Shown here: piece after piece, positions 53,267-63,393 of the stretch
Position numbering within the stretch: the first letter of the stretch is position 1
How the letters are laid out: each line of letters opens with the position of its first letter
Assembly: GCF_007290395.2 (NCBI RefSeq)
Contig: NZ_CP041656.2
Coordinates: 4,588,001 to 4,652,000 of the forward strand
DNA: 64,000 nucleotides
Reading direction: 5' to 3'
From: Bradyrhizobium cosmicum
Lineage (GTDB): Bacteria > Pseudomonadota > Alphaproteobacteria > Rhizobiales > Xanthobacteraceae
Program-made: the position numbers and the translations under genes
Notes under the pieces: generated by a model
What the model was told of the DNA's origin: nothing
Seen by the model: the letters and a program-made list of their open reading frames with translations, nothing else
The model's database searches: none

Positions 53267-54301
53267 ATGAACGGACCTTCCGCGAGCTCCCGCGCCGCGC
53301 TGTCGAGCGCCATGACCGATCCGTTCGGGCGGACCATCTCTTACTTGCGGGTCTCCGTGACGGACCGCTGCGACCTGCGCTGCTTCTACTGCATGTCGGA
53401 AGACATGACGTTCCTGCCCAAGGCGGACCTGCTGACGCTGGAGGAGCTCGACCGGCTCTGCACGGCCTTCATCGCCAAGGGCGTGAAGAAGCTGCGGCTC
53501 ACCGGCGGCGAGCCGCTGGTCCGCCGCAACGTGATGACGCTGGTGCGCTCGCTGTCGCGCCATCTTTCGAGCGGCGCCCTGCACGAGCTGACGCTGACGA
53601 CCAACGGCACCCAACTCGCCAAGCACGCCAGCGAGCTTGCCGATTGCGGCGTCCGCCGCATCAACGTCTCGCTCGACACGCTCGATCCCCAAAAGTTTCG
53701 CGAGATCACCCGCTGGGGCGAGATCGACAAGGTGCTGGAAGGCATCGAGGCCGCGCGCGCCGCGGGCCTTGGCGTGAAGATCAACGCGGTGGCGCTGAAG
53801 AACCTCAACGAGGACGAGCTTCCCGAGCTGATGCGCTGGGCCCACGGCAAGGGCATGGGCCTGACGCTGATCGAAGTCATGCCGATGGGCGAGATCGGCT
53901 CGGGCCGCATCGACCAGTATCTGCCGCTGTCGCTGGTGCGCGCGCGCCTGGCCCAGCAGTTCACGTTGACCGATCTGGCCGAGAGCACCGGCGGGCCTGC
54001 ACGCTATGTCAGCGTCGCCGAGACCGGCGGCAAGCTCGGCTTCATCACGCCGATGACCCATAATTTCTGCGAATCGTGCAACCGGGTACGCATCACCTGC
54101 ACCGGCACGCTGCACACCTGCCTCGGCCACGAGGATGCCTCCGATTTGCGCAAACCTCTGCGTGCATCGAGCGAGGATGCACTGCTTGCGGATGCGATCG
54201 ACCGCGCCATCGGGCTCAAGCCCAAGGGCCACGATTTCATCATCGACCGCCGCCATGACCGCCCCAGCGTCTCCCGGCATATGAGCGTGACCGGCGGTTG
54301 A
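53267..54301 (+). CDS. moaA: GTP 3',8-cyclase MoaA
   Basis: 344-aa radical SAM enzyme that starts molybdenum cofactor synthesis by cyclising GTP. N-terminal 4Fe-4S cluster at Cys35, Cys39 and Cys42 (CDLRCFYC), SAM-binding [11 protein letters not shown] near 77, and the C-terminal cluster in [14 protein letters not shown] and HTCLG. It ends SVTGG, the terminal double-glycine needed for activity. A MOSC-reductase fusion and a ModE-like regulator elsewhere in the window may depend on the same cofactor. No Moco riboswitch was recognised in the 108 bp upstream. Confidence 0.96.
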   Translation: MNGPSASSRAALSSAMTDPFGRTISYLRVSVTDRCDLRCFYCMSEDMTFLPKADLLTLEELDRLCTAFIAKGVKKLRLTGGEPLVRRNVMTLVRSLSRHLSSGALHELTLTTNGTQLAKHASELADCGVRRINVSLDTLDPQKFREITRWGEIDKVLEGIEAARAAGLGVKINAVALKNLNEDELPELMRWAHGKGMGLTLIEVMPMGEIGSGRIDQYLPLSLVRARLAQQFTLTDLAESTGGPARYVSVAETGGKLGFITPMTHNFCESCNRVRITCTGTLHTCLGHEDASDLRKPLRASSEDALLADAIDRAIGLKPKGHDFIIDRRHDRPSVSRHMSVTGG

Positions 54302-54720
54302 GGGATTCGCGCCAGCGTCGCTAACCTAAGCTTTTGAGCGCGCGTCAATTTGTCCATTTTCCGATTGACGGCACGCAAACCCGCTGGTTTGGTGCACCCG
54401 CCTTTGCTTGCCCGGCAGCAATAAGCCGGCCCGCCCCTCTGGCGGTCGCGGTCAAGACGGCAAGGCACGAGGGGAGGACTGAAGCCGCAATCGCTTTCGG
54501 AAAACGATCCGTACGGTCGCGTGCACTTTGCACGCGGGCCGAGCGATGCGTGCTGAAGCCTCCCGTGAAGTCTGAAGCGCGATGAGATGGGATCAATCAT
54601 CTCATCGCGCTTCAGGTTGTTGTTCGAGCCTGGTCTCTTCGGAAAGCCGCTTCGCAACTCGCGCTGGCGCGGCCCACCGGGTCCGGATCACGCTCATGGC
54701 CGCGACGGAGAGAAAGTAAG
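54302..54720. other. Intergenic region with palindromic element, no gene seen
   Basis: About 420 bp between moaA and dctQ. No convincing frame exists. The palindrome at 54572-54615 and the sequence after it (GTTCGAGCCTGGTCTCTTCG onward, then CCGGATCACGCTCATGG) resemble a degenerate copy of a dispersed Bradyrhizobium intergenic element. Confidence 0.55.
54572..54615. repeat. Perfect 18-bp inverted repeat upstream of dctQM
   Basis: CTGAAGCGCGATGAGATG (54572-54589), an 8-nt spacer and its exact complement (54598-54615). It lies about 105 bp before the dctQ start. It could be a transcription terminator for moaA (no T-run), a binding site, or part of a dispersed element common in Bradyrhizobium genomes. 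Confidence 0.85.
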
Positions 54721-55260
54721 ATGCGTCCCTTGCTGGCGGTGAGCAACGCCATCGACCTCCTCAACGAAAAGATCGGGTACGTCTGTAACCTGCTGGTGCT
54801 GCTGGCGTGCCTGGTCAGCGCGGCCAACGCCATGATCCGCTACGCCTTCAGCAACTCCTCCAACGGCTGGCTGGAGCTGCAATGGTACATGTTCGCGATC
54901 CTGGTGATGTTCGGCGCGTCCTACACCTTCAAGCGCAACGAGCATGTGCGGGTCGAGATCTTCTATCTGACGCTCTCCGAGCGCGGCCAGCTCTGGCTCG
55001 ACATGATCGGCACGCTCTGCTTCCTGATCCCCTCCTGCCTGCTGCTCGCCTATCTGTCATGGCCGTTCTTCATGCAGGCCTATAGCGTCGGCGAGATGTC
55101 CGGCAATGCCGGCGGCCTGATCCGCTGGCCGATCAAGTTCGTGATCCCCGCCGGCTTCGTCCTGCTGGCGCTCCAGGGTGTTTCCGAAGTCATCAAGCGT
55201 ATCGCGGCTCTCAAGGGCTATGTCACGATCGACGCCAAGTACGAGAGGCCGACCCAATGA
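54721..55260 (+). CDS. dctQ: TRAP transporter small permease DctQ
   Basis: 179 aa with four expected membrane segments. The family opening LLAVSNAIDLLNEKIGYVCN, the WLELQWYMFAILVMFGASYT segment, FKRNEHVRVEI (conserved DctQ motif) and IKFVIPAGFVLLALQGVSE near 140 are all present. It pairs with the large permease DctM, whose start codon overlaps its stop by 4 bases (ATGA). The matching binding protein is not next to it; the likely partner lies at 62107-63198. Confidence 0.92.
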   Translation: MRPLLAVSNAIDLLNEKIGYVCNLLVLLACLVSAANAMIRYAFSNSSNGWLELQWYMFAILVMFGASYTFKRNEHVRVEIFYLTLSERGQLWLDMIGTLCFLIPSCLLLAYLSWPFFMQAYSVGEMSGNAGGLIRWPIKFVIPAGFVLLALQGVSEVIKRIAALKGYVTIDAKYERPTQ

Positions 55261-56858
55261 TTACGCTGGAGATGATGCCGCCGTTGATGTTCGGCGGTCT
55301 GGTTCTGGCGATGCTGATCGGCTTCCCCGTCGCGTTCACGCTCGCGGCGGTCGGCCTCTCCTTCGGCTTCCTCGCCATCCATCTCGGATTCTTCGACCTC
55401 AACTTCCTCCAGGCGATCCCCGGACGCGTGTTCGGCAGCGTGCTCTCCAACGAGCTGCTGCTCGCGATTCCGTTCTTCACCTTCATGGGCGCGATATTGG
55501 AGAGATGCGGACTCGCTGAGGACATGCTGGATTCGATGGGCCAGCTGTTCGGCCCGATCCGCGGCGGCCTCGGCTATTCCGTGATCATCGTCGGCTTCAT
55601 CCTCGGCGCCATCACCGGCACGGTGGCGGCGCAGGTCATCGCCATGGCGCTGATCTCGATGCCGATCATGATCCGCTACGGCTACAACATGCGCTACATC
55701 ACCGGCGTGCTCGCTGCCTCCGGCACGATCACGCAGCTGGTGCCGCCCTCGCTGGTGCTGATCGTCCTCGCCGACCAGCTCGGCAAGTCGGTCGGCGACA
55801 TGTATCTCGGCGCCTGGGGTCCCTCGGTGTTCCAGATCATGTTGTTCGCCGGCTACACCTTCGTCCTCGGCCTGATCAAGCCGGACCACGTGCCGCCGGT
55901 GCCGCTGGAAGCGCGCACGCTGAACGGCTGGGCGCTGTGGAAGAAGTGCCTGATGGGCATCATCCCCTCCGCCGTGCTGATCTTCGTCGTGCTCGGCACC
56001 ATGATGATGGGCCTTGCGACCCCGACGGAAGCCGGCGCCATGGGCGCGGTCGGCGCGATCGTGCTCGCGGCGATCCATCACAAGGACTTCACCACGAACG
56101 ACCGCAGGATCCTGATCATCGGCGTGATCGCCGCCGGCATCGGCACCATCGTCGCGATGCTGTTCACCGAGAACCTGGTGTTCAGGCTTTCGTTCGCAGT
56201 GTGCTATATCGCCGTGGCCTGGATCTGCATCCAGGCTGCCCGCATCCCCGACCTGCGCGACCTCATCAAGCAGGGCTACGAATCCACCATGCGCCTCACC
56301 TGCATGGTCACCTTCATCCTGATCGGCTCGACCTGCTTCTCGGTGGTGTTCCTGGGCGTCTCCGGCGGCGTCTGGCTCGAGCATCTCCTGACCTCGCTGC
56401 CCGGCGGCGTCTGGGGCTTCCTGATCTTCATCAACCTCTTCATCTTCTTCCTGGCGTTCTTCCTCGACTTCTTCGAGATCGCCTTCATCATCCTGCCGAT
56501 GATCGCGCCGATCGCGCAGAAGGTTCTCGCGCCGGTGGTGGGACCGGACGCTGCGCTGATCTGGTTCGGCGTGATGCTGTGCGTGAACATGCAGACCTCG
56601 TTCCTGCATCCGCCGTTCGGCTTCGCGCTGTTCTACCTGCGCGGCGTCGCGCCGAAGGAAGTGAAGAGCTCCGACATCTATTGGGGCGCGGTCCCCTGGA
56701 TCGGCTTGCAGATGATCATGGTGCTGCTCGTGATCATCTTCCCGGTCACGGTGACGGGCCTGCTCGACAAGCCGCTCAACGTCGATCTCGACAAGGTCAA
56801 GATCGAGGTGCCGCAGATCGACCTGCCGCCGCTCGATCTGGGACCACCGCAGAAGTAG
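55257..56858 (+). CDS. dctM: TRAP transporter large permease DctM
   Basis: 533-aa inner-membrane permease with about twelve to thirteen membrane segments. Family marks: GFPVAFTLAAVGLSFGFLA near 22, IPFFTFMGAILERCGLAEDM near 75, and LAASGTITQLVPPSLVLIVL near 155. It is about 100 residues longer than the classical DctM of C4-dicarboxylate systems, a length seen in the TakM-like group that works with alpha-keto acid binding proteins. Solute import would be driven by the sodium or proton gradient. Its start overlaps the dctQ stop. An inverted repeat follows. Confidence 0.92.
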   Translation: MITLEMMPPLMFGGLVLAMLIGFPVAFTLAAVGLSFGFLAIHLGFFDLNFLQAIPGRVFGSVLSNELLLAIPFFTFMGAILERCGLAEDMLDSMGQLFGPIRGGLGYSVIIVGFILGAITGTVAAQVIAMALISMPIMIRYGYNMRYITGVLAASGTITQLVPPSLVLIVLADQLGKSVGDMYLGAWGPSVFQIMLFAGYTFVLGLIKPDHVPPVPLEARTLNGWALWKKCLMGIIPSAVLIFVVLGTMMMGLATPTEAGAMGAVGAIVLAAIHHKDFTTNDRRILIIGVIAAGIGTIVAMLFTENLVFRLSFAVCYIAVAWICIQAARIPDLRDLIKQGYESTMRLTCMVTFILIGSTCFSVVFLGVSGGVWLEHLLTSLPGGVWGFLIFINLFIFFLAFFLDFFEIAFIILPMIAPIAQKVLAPVVGPDAALIWFGVMLCVNMQTSFLHPPFGFALFYLRGVAPKEVKSSDIYWGAVPWIGLQMIMVLLVIIFPVTVTGLLDKPLNVDLDKVKIEVPQIDLPPLDLGPPQK

Positions 56859-56888
56859 CTACGACTGACGCCACTGCCCTCTTACCCC

Positions 56889-57129
56889 CCTGGAGGACAG
56901 GGCGATCGCAGACGACGAAAAACGTGACGAGCACTCGGTTGCGGCCATCCTTCGAGACGCCCGCCTGCGGCGGGCCCTCAGGATGAGGACGGAGCGCGTG
57001 GCGGCATTTCGACAGGCAAAGCTGCTGCTCAGCCTCATCCTGTGGAGACCGCGCAGCGGTCGTCTCGAAGGACGAGGCGCTTGCTCGGGCCCTCCCGAGA
57101 TGTCAAATGCGATCGCCCTGCCCTCCAGG
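56889..57129. repeat. Nested inverted-repeat element between dctM and the sensor kinase
   Basis: Outer arms: CCTGGAGGACAGGGCGATCG at 56889-56910 and its near-complement TGCGATCGCCCTGCCCTCC at 57108-57129. Inner imperfect arms: 56946-56988 (CATCCTTCGAGACGCCCGCC onward) and 57033-57074. Such double palindromes are dispersed between Bradyrhizobium genes. The right outer arm encodes the last eight residues of the sensor kinase. Confidence 0.8.
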
Positions 57130-58497
57130 CGAGGATGAAGAGAGCGCCTTCTCCGCCAGCCGAAACCGCAGCGTGAACTCCGCGCCGCCGCCCGGCAAAT
57201 TCTCCACCGCGACCGTGGCGGCGTGATCGTCCGCGACACCGCGCACGATCGAGAGCCCCAGGCCCGCGCCGTCGCTGCGCTGACGGTCCGCGCGCCAGAA
57301 GCGCTGGAAGATCAGGTCGCGCTCGGCCTCCGCGATGCCCGGACCGCAATCGCGCACCCGCACCGAACCGTCGTCATTCACCTCGATATCGACGGAAGTG
57401 TCCTTTGCCGTGAACTTGATGGCGTTCTCCGCGAGGTTGACGATCGCGCGCTGGAGCATCTCGGAATTGCCGTGGATCAGCACCGGCGCGTCCGTGCCCT
57501 TCAGCGCAATATCCTTGTGCTGGGCGATCGCGAACGGCGCGATCCCGGCGACCACCTCGGCGCAGACGGCGCGCAAATCCGCGGTCTCGCCGGGATCGAG
57601 CACCAGGGTGTCGAGCTCGGCGATCTCCAGCAGCTGCGCGACGATGCGGCTCATGCCCTCGATGTCGGCATGCAGCACCTCGCGTGCCGCGCCATCGCCA
57701 AGTGTCTCGATCCGCGTCCGCAGGATCGCGAGCGGCGTGCGCAATTGATGCGCGGCGTCGGCCGTGAACTGGCGCTGCACCCGGAAGCCGTCTTCGAGCC
57801 GGTCGAGTGCCTGGTTGACCGCGGTGACCAGCGGCAGGATCTCGCGCGGGATCTGCTGCGTCGGCAGACGGATGTCGGTGCGTGCCGGCCCGATATTGCT
57901 GGCCTCCTGCGACGCCTTCCACAATGGCGCGAGGGCACGACGGAAGATGATGATGTCGGCGGCAAGCAGGATCAGCAGGATCGGAATGGTGATCCAGCCC
58001 ACCCGCCGGAAGAAATTCGAGATGATATCGTCGATGATGACGTCACGATGCGAAAGATCTTCGGCGACACGGATGCGCAGGATCTTGCCGTCAATGATGC
58101 GCGTGACGCCGGCGCCGGAAATCGACTCGGGCAGCGGCGGCGCCTGTGCCGCCGCTGCCCCCGTCTTGCGGCGGGAGGAGAACAGCAAGCGACCGTCGGC
58201 ATCGCGGATGTCGTAGAGATAGCGGCCATAGGCCTCGGAATAGAGTCCCCTTAGGCTGTCCGGCAGGTTGAACGTCAGCAGGCCGTCCGGTGCGGCGACG
58301 ATGCGCTCGGCCAGCACTTCGGCCTGCGCGCGCATCCCTTCGCGGTGCAGCTGGTCGACTTCGGAATTGAGCAGCCAGAACAGCACCAGCGGCAGGAAGA
58401 TCGCGACGACCGCGACCGCGACGATGTGCATGAACACGATCCGCCAGATCAGCGATTTGAATGTCGGCGACCTGGCAAAGATCCCGCCGGCAGCCAC
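57103..58497 (-). CDS. Sensor histidine kinase (TctE/QseC-like)
   Basis: 464-aa inner-membrane kinase: membrane segments at about 20-43 and 167-185, a periplasmic domain of about 120 residues between them, then the HisKA domain with His250 (FTADAAHQLRTPLAILRTR). The ATPase has the N box NLAENAIKFTAKD, the G1 box DCGPGIAEAE and GAGLGLSIVRG. The start is GTG at 58497, two bases after the response regulator stop, with GGAG about 8 nt upstream. Its C-terminal eight residues (PGGQGDRI) come from an inverted-repeat arm. The gene converges with dctQM, so sensing of the TRAP solute is plausible but unproven. Confidence 0.92.
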   Translation of the reverse strand: MAAGGIFARSPTFKSLIWRIVFMHIVAVAVVAIFLPLVLFWLLNSEVDQLHREGMRAQAEVLAERIVAAPDGLLTFNLPDSLRGLYSEAYGRYLYDIRDADGRLLFSSRRKTGAAAAQAPPLPESISGAGVTRIIDGKILRIRVAEDLSHRDVIIDDIISNFFRRVGWITIPILLILLAADIIIFRRALAPLWKASQEASNIGPARTDIRLPTQQIPREILPLVTAVNQALDRLEDGFRVQRQFTADAAHQLRTPLAILRTRIETLGDGAAREVLHADIEGMSRIVAQLLEIAELDTLVLDPGETADLRAVCAEVVAGIAPFAIAQHKDIALKGTDAPVLIHGNSEMLQRAIVNLAENAIKFTAKDTSVDIEVNDDGSVRVRDCGPGIAEAERDLIFQRFWRADRQRSDGAGLGLSIVRGVADDHAATVAVENLPGGGAEFTLRFRLAEKALSSSSPGGQGDRI

Positions 58498-58498
58498 G

Positions 58499-59173
58499 CT
58501 ACTTCTCCTCGGCCATGAGATAGCCTACGCCGCGGATGGTGTGGATCACGACCTTGGCGCCGTGCTCGGTGAGCTGCTTGCGCAGCCGCGAAACGTAGAC
58601 CTCTACCGCGTTGGAGGCCACCTCGCCTTCGAGCCCGAAGATGTGGTCCTCGACGTTCTTCTTCGGCACCACCCGCCCCTGCCGCCGCAGCAGGATCTCC
58701 AGCACCGAGGTCTCGCGCGCCGAGATGATCCGCGGCTGGTCGTCGACGAAGATCTGGCGGCTCTCGGTGTCGTAGACGAGGTTGGCGAGGCGCAGCGAAC
58801 GGCCGAGCAACTGGCCGGGACGGCGCAGGATCGCCTCCAGCCGCGCCACCAGCTCCTCCATCGCGAACGGCTTGGCGAGATAATCGTCGGCGCCGCTGCG
58901 CAGGCCGGTGACGCGATCCTGCAAGCCGCCGCGCGCGGTCAGCACCAGCACCGGCAGCGGCTCCATCTGCCGGCGCAATTCGCGCAGCACCGACAGGCCG
59001 TCGCCGTCGGGCAGGCCGAGATCGAGGATCATTGCGGCATAGTTGACGCTGCTGACCGCCTCGCGCGCCTCGGCGGCACTGCCGACGATATCGCTCTCGT
59101 AGCCCGCTGCCGCCAGCCCGGCGGCAACGAGCCGCGACAGTTCGGCATTATCCTCGACGATCAGAAGGCGCAT
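58499..59173 (-). CDS. OmpR family response regulator (TctD/QseB-like)
   Basis: 224 aa. Receiver domain with the acidic pocket and phospho-acceptor Asp51 (AMILDLGLPDGDG), the conserved Thr in LVLTARGG, and Lys in LAKPFAMEELVAR. The C-terminal winged helix (SARETSVLEILLRRQGRVV, then VEVYVSRLRKQL and IHTIRGVGYLM) is typical of OmpR-type DNA binding. Directly followed by its kinase gene. Targets are unknown; dctQM and the lone dctP are candidates. Confidence 0.93.
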   Translation of the reverse strand: MRLLIVEDNAELSRLVAAGLAAAGYESDIVGSAAEAREAVSSVNYAAMILDLGLPDGDGLSVLRELRRQMEPLPVLVLTARGGLQDRVTGLRSGADDYLAKPFAMEELVARLEAILRRPGQLLGRSLRLANLVYDTESRQIFVDDQPRIISARETSVLEILLRRQGRVVPKKNVEDHIFGLEGEVASNAVEVYVSRLRKQLTEHGAKVVIHTIRGVGYLMAEEK

Positions 59174-59418
59174 TGCATTCCCGCCGGATGTTCCGGTGCA
59201 ACCACGGCTCGCGCCGCATCGTTGCTCTATTCCACCATCTTCGCGGTTTCGGCCAGCAAAAAGGCAGTCCTGGCCGCCGTTCCGGGCTTCGTCAGCTCGG
59301 TGTAAGCTTCGCGCATCGACTTGGTTGCCGCCGCGGCCAATGCGACGCGGGTGCCCTGCCTCTCATGGAGATCGTTCGCGTGCGGAGACAACTGATCTGC
59401 GCGTGTCCCGCGCTAGGA

Positions 59419-59730
59419 CTACTCAGCGGAACACAAGCGCGCGATCAGCAACGAGCTGCCGGCCGCTCCGGCAAGCAGGAACGCCATGGCGAAGATGCTC
59501 GTGAGCACCGAGATCAAGCCGCGCTCATGGGCATTGACCGCGGCTATGCCAAGCGTCAGCCAGCTCCCGGTTGCGACAAGGTTCGCCACGCCTCGCAGGA
59601 TCCCGCAGCGAGTCACCGGCCTGTAGTTCAGGAACCTCCAAAGCAGCGGCCCGCCCGCGATGGCGAGTGTGGCGATCCATACGAGGATCAACGTTGGCAC
59701 ATGAAAAAGGCTGGTCAAATCGGTGGACAA
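59419..59730 (-). CDS. 103-aa membrane protein, function unknown
   Basis: Three hydrophobic segments (VPTLILVWIATLAIAGGPLL, NLVATGSWLTLGIAAV, VLTSIFAMAFLLAGAAGSSL). The start is a TTG at 59730 with AGGG about 9 nt upstream; there is no in-frame ATG before it that fits. The family was not recognised. It is divergent from the TetR gene across about 110 bp, so the TetR-type operator near 59820 might also touch its promoter. Confidence 0.65.
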   Translation of the reverse strand: MSTDLTSLFHVPTLILVWIATLAIAGGPLLWRFLNYRPVTRCGILRGVANLVATGSWLTLGIAAVNAHERGLISVLTSIFAMAFLLAGAAGSSLLIARLCSAE

Positions 59731-59819
59731 GGCAAATACCCTGAAGTGTCCCGAGTTTGACGTCCTGAGCCCGGACGAGGTTCAGAGCACCAATGCAGAT
59801 CGTCTGCTTGCTCTTTTAC

Positions 59820-59831
59820 GACCGATTGGTC
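59820..59831. promoter_or_regulatory. Likely TetR-family operator
   Basis: GACCGATTGGTC, in the wider context TACGACCGATTGGTCTATA. Outer half-sites GACC and GGTC are inverted and flanked by TA-rich sequence, as in sites bound by NemR/AcrR-like TetR proteins (TAGACC-N4-GGTCTA). It lies 12 bp before the TetR start codon, in a promoter position. Confidence 0.6.
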
Positions 59832-59843
59832 TATATATCAACA

Positions 59844-60458
59844 ATGAGCCAGCAGACCCCAGTGCAGTCGGCCCGTGGCCGTCCCCGAAGTTTCGACGTG
59901 GACATCGCGGTAGAACGCGCGATGGAGGTGTTCTGGTCGCGCGGCTATCACGCCACAGCGCTCCCCGATCTGCTTCGTGCGACCAGGCTATCGCGCGGCA
60001 GTCTCTACGCCGCCTTCGGCGACAAGCATTCGCTGTTCCTGCGTGCGCTGGATCGCTACATCGCCGATGCCCTGACCCGGATCGACATCGAACTTGCCCC
60101 CGACAGGGAGCCGGTCGAAGGCCTGCGGGCGTTCCTTGCCGGCTACGTCGACCGCACCAGCGGTGCCAATGGCCGGCGCGGATGCCTGCTCGTGGCGACA
60201 GCCATGGAACTGGCAGGCCAGGACGCTGAAGTTGGCCGTCGCATCGCGGGCTTCTTCAAAGCGATGGAGACCAGGCTGGCGGCTGCATTGTCCCGCGCGA
60301 AGGCGGCGGGCCTGCTGGCCGATGGTGTCGAGCCCTCGAGTGCCGCCCGAATTCTGGTCTGTTTCGTTGAGGGGCTGCGCGTGGTCGGAAAGACGGCCCC
60401 GGCACGGACCACGTCGAAGGCCACCGCTGACGCTCTTCTCGATCGTTTCATCAAGTGA
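59844..60458 (+). CDS. TetR/AcrR family transcriptional regulator
   Basis: 204 aa. The N-terminal helix-turn-helix reads VERAMEVFWSRGYHATALPD, then LLRATRLSRGSLYAAFGDKH, the standard TetR pattern, after a basic GRPRSFD lead. The C-terminal ligand domain (residues 85-204) carries GANGRRGCLLVATAME, a Cys in a Gly-Arg-Arg-Gly-Cys motif common in NemR-like members. The ATG at 59844 fits the family start. A palindrome of the type this group binds lies just upstream, so it probably represses itself and the EamA gene 88 bp downstream. Confidence 0.9.
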   Translation: MSQQTPVQSARGRPRSFDVDIAVERAMEVFWSRGYHATALPDLLRATRLSRGSLYAAFGDKHSLFLRALDRYIADALTRIDIELAPDREPVEGLRAFLAGYVDRTSGANGRRGCLLVATAMELAGQDAEVGRRIAGFFKAMETRLAAALSRAKAAGLLADGVEPSSAARILVCFVEGLRVVGKTAPARTTSKATADALLDRFIK

Positions 60459-60546
60459 GCCACCCGATCATATGAACGATCATGCCGCGCCTTCCGCCAT
60501 CCGCGCACCAATATCTGGACTGAACGGTCTCGAAAGGACGAATGTC

Positions 60547-61407
60547 ATGTCGGCTCTCCAGATCGTCTGCGCCGTCGCCGTTCCCCTGCTCTGGGGCTAC
60601 CAGTTCGTGGCGATCAAGGTGGGCGTGACGGAGTTTCCGCCGCTGTTCTTCCTCGCGCTGCGCTTCCTCGCCATCGCTCTGCTGCTCGTTCCGTTCGTCA
60701 AGCGGCCCACGCGCCGACAGCTTGGCCCCATCGCGGCCATTTCGTTTTTCCTCGGCGGACTGAACTTCGGGCTGTTCTATGTCGGCCTCGGCCTCGGCTC
60801 GGGCAGCATGTCGGCGGTCGCATATCAGCTCGCCACACCCTTCACCGTCCTGCTGGCCTGGCCGCTGCTCGCGGAGAGACCGTCCCTCATCACGTCCGCT
60901 GGCGTGGTGCTCGCATTCGTCGGTGTGGTCGTGCTGGCAGCGCAGCCCGGCCCGTCGGCCAACCCGCTGCCGCTGCTGCTCGTGATCGGAGCAGCCTTCG
61001 CTTTCGCGGTGTCCAACGTCCTGACCAAACGTTACGGCCCTTTCGATCCGCTGATGTTGATGGGGTGGTCGTCGTTGTTCACGGTGCCGCAGGTCATGGT
61101 GATATCGCTGCTGCTCGAACACGGACAGTTGGCGAGCCTTGCCACCGCGGATGAAAATGGTTGGCTCGCCCTCGCCTACACGATCTTCATCGGCGGAATC
61201 ATCGGCTTTGGCCTCTGGTTCTGGCTGATCGCCCGCTGCTCCATGAGCCGCGTCGCTCCCTTCGGTCTGCTGCTGCCGGTGTTCGCCCTGACGTCGAGCG
61301 TGCTGTTCCTTGGCGAGCGCATGACCCCGAGGTTGATCGTCGGCGGCCTGCTCGCGATCTCCGGCGTCGCCATTACGCAAGTCAGACCGAGCACTCGGCC
61401 AGGCTGA
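60547..61407 (+). CDS. EamA/DMT family transporter
   Basis: 286-aa membrane protein with ten segments in two EamA repeats, VPLLWGYQFVAIKVG near 12 and LLLVIGAAFAFAVSNVLTKR near 140. The SFFLGGLNFGLFYVGLGLG segment and end GERMTPRLIVGGLLAISGVA are typical of this drug/metabolite exporter group. The ATG at 60547 has AAGGA 9 nt upstream; the ATG at 60472 has none. The TetR repressor just upstream suggests it is induced by the compound it exports. It converges with the YunG gene, leaving 12 bp between stops. Confidence 0.88.
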   Translation: MSALQIVCAVAVPLLWGYQFVAIKVGVTEFPPLFFLALRFLAIALLLVPFVKRPTRRQLGPIAAISFFLGGLNFGLFYVGLGLGSGSMSAVAYQLATPFTVLLAWPLLAERPSLITSAGVVLAFVGVVVLAAQPGPSANPLPLLLVIGAAFAFAVSNVLTKRYGPFDPLMLMGWSSLFTVPQVMVISLLLEHGQLASLATADENGWLALAYTIFIGGIIGFGLWFWLIARCSMSRVAPFGLLLPVFALTSSVLFLGERMTPRLIVGGLLAISGVAITQVRPSTRPG

Positions 61408-61419
61408 GCGCCTACAGTC

Positions 61420-61767
61420 TCACCGAGCTGGTGCCCGCCGCTGAAACGCGGCCCTGAGTTCAGCCAGCTGGTCGCTTGTTGCTCCCTGCTCTGCGTCGGC
61501 CCGATCTGTCGGCAAATCCATGTAGGCGATCGGCCGCTCGAACTGGCTCGCCGTGAAGTCGTACCTTTGGCCTCCGATCCGATTGTAGAAATGATCGCCG
61601 GCCGGCAGGGGCGTCTTCAGTAAGTCACCGCCGAAGAGTTCGTGGATCAGCAGCGCCGTGACGTTGCATTGTCCGGCTGCGGGGTTGCCCGCCGTCCATT
61701 GGCTGGCCGTCGACAGCGACCAGGCCTTGCGCAGTGAGCGTTGAATATCATCCGGATCGAAGCGCAT
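61420..61767 (-). CDS. YunG-like protein
   Basis: 115 aa: WSLSTASQWTAGNPAAGQCN, then VTALLIHELFGGDLLKT, HFYNRIGGQRYDFTASQFER. The AGQCxVTALLI-x3-FGG and HxxN-x-I-x-G-x3-DFTxxQF patterns define the YunG family; the conserved Cys and His suggest an enzyme, but none is known. It lies convergent to the EamA exporter. Confidence 0.85.
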   Translation of the reverse strand: MRFDPDDIQRSLRKAWSLSTASQWTAGNPAAGQCNVTALLIHELFGGDLLKTPLPAGDHFYNRIGGQRYDFTASQFERPIAYMDLPTDRADAEQGATSDQLAELRAAFQRRAPAR

Positions 61768-62106
61768 CGTCAGCTCCCAACGGATCGGCGCCGAGACCGA
61801 ATTTCGGATTATTCGATAATCGCTTTATGCCACTATTTTGCCCGACGTGTCAAACGGGTTCGTTGCGCGGCCGAGCGCACCTCCGTCCGCGTGTCATTGC
61901 GAGCGGTGTCGAAGCGGACGCGCCTTCCTGCAAATTTACCCGGTCAGTCAAACTGTTGTCGGCCGCCATCGGGCCATTTTCCCGCACCCCGCGTCTACTG
62001 TGCATGGGGTTGTTTTGCGGACTTTGAGTCCGCACATGCGCCGCAAACTAAAAGCCCGGCCTCGCGAGCGAGGCCGGGCTCCGTGTCTTGCGACTTGCTC
62101 GTGAGA
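61768..62106. other. Intergenic region upstream of YunG-like gene, no gene seen
   Basis: About 340 bp between the YunG-like gene start and the end of dctP on the minus strand. It should hold the YunG promoter, and it includes the dctP terminator at 62053-62080. I found no supported frame and no known RNA. Confidence 0.55.
62053..62080 (-). terminator. Intrinsic terminator after dctP
   Basis: AGCCCGGCCTCG with a 4-nt loop (CGAG) and its exact complement: a 12-bp stem. On the minus strand it is followed by TTTAGTTTG, and the dctP stop lies 27 bp before it. Confidence 0.88.
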
Positions 62107-63228
<1,122 letters not shown>

Positions 63229-63393
63229 CTAACTTCCTCTTTGCTGCCGCTCATTCCGGCGACGCGTTTTGGGCCGCGTCGAACCGAAGGGGCTTGACTG
63301 CCGAGGGCCTTTAACACGGACCGCCCGGTTTCGGAACGCGACATTGGCATGACGGGGCTCTACGAAAGTCGCATGTCCCCGGAAAAGACCGGC

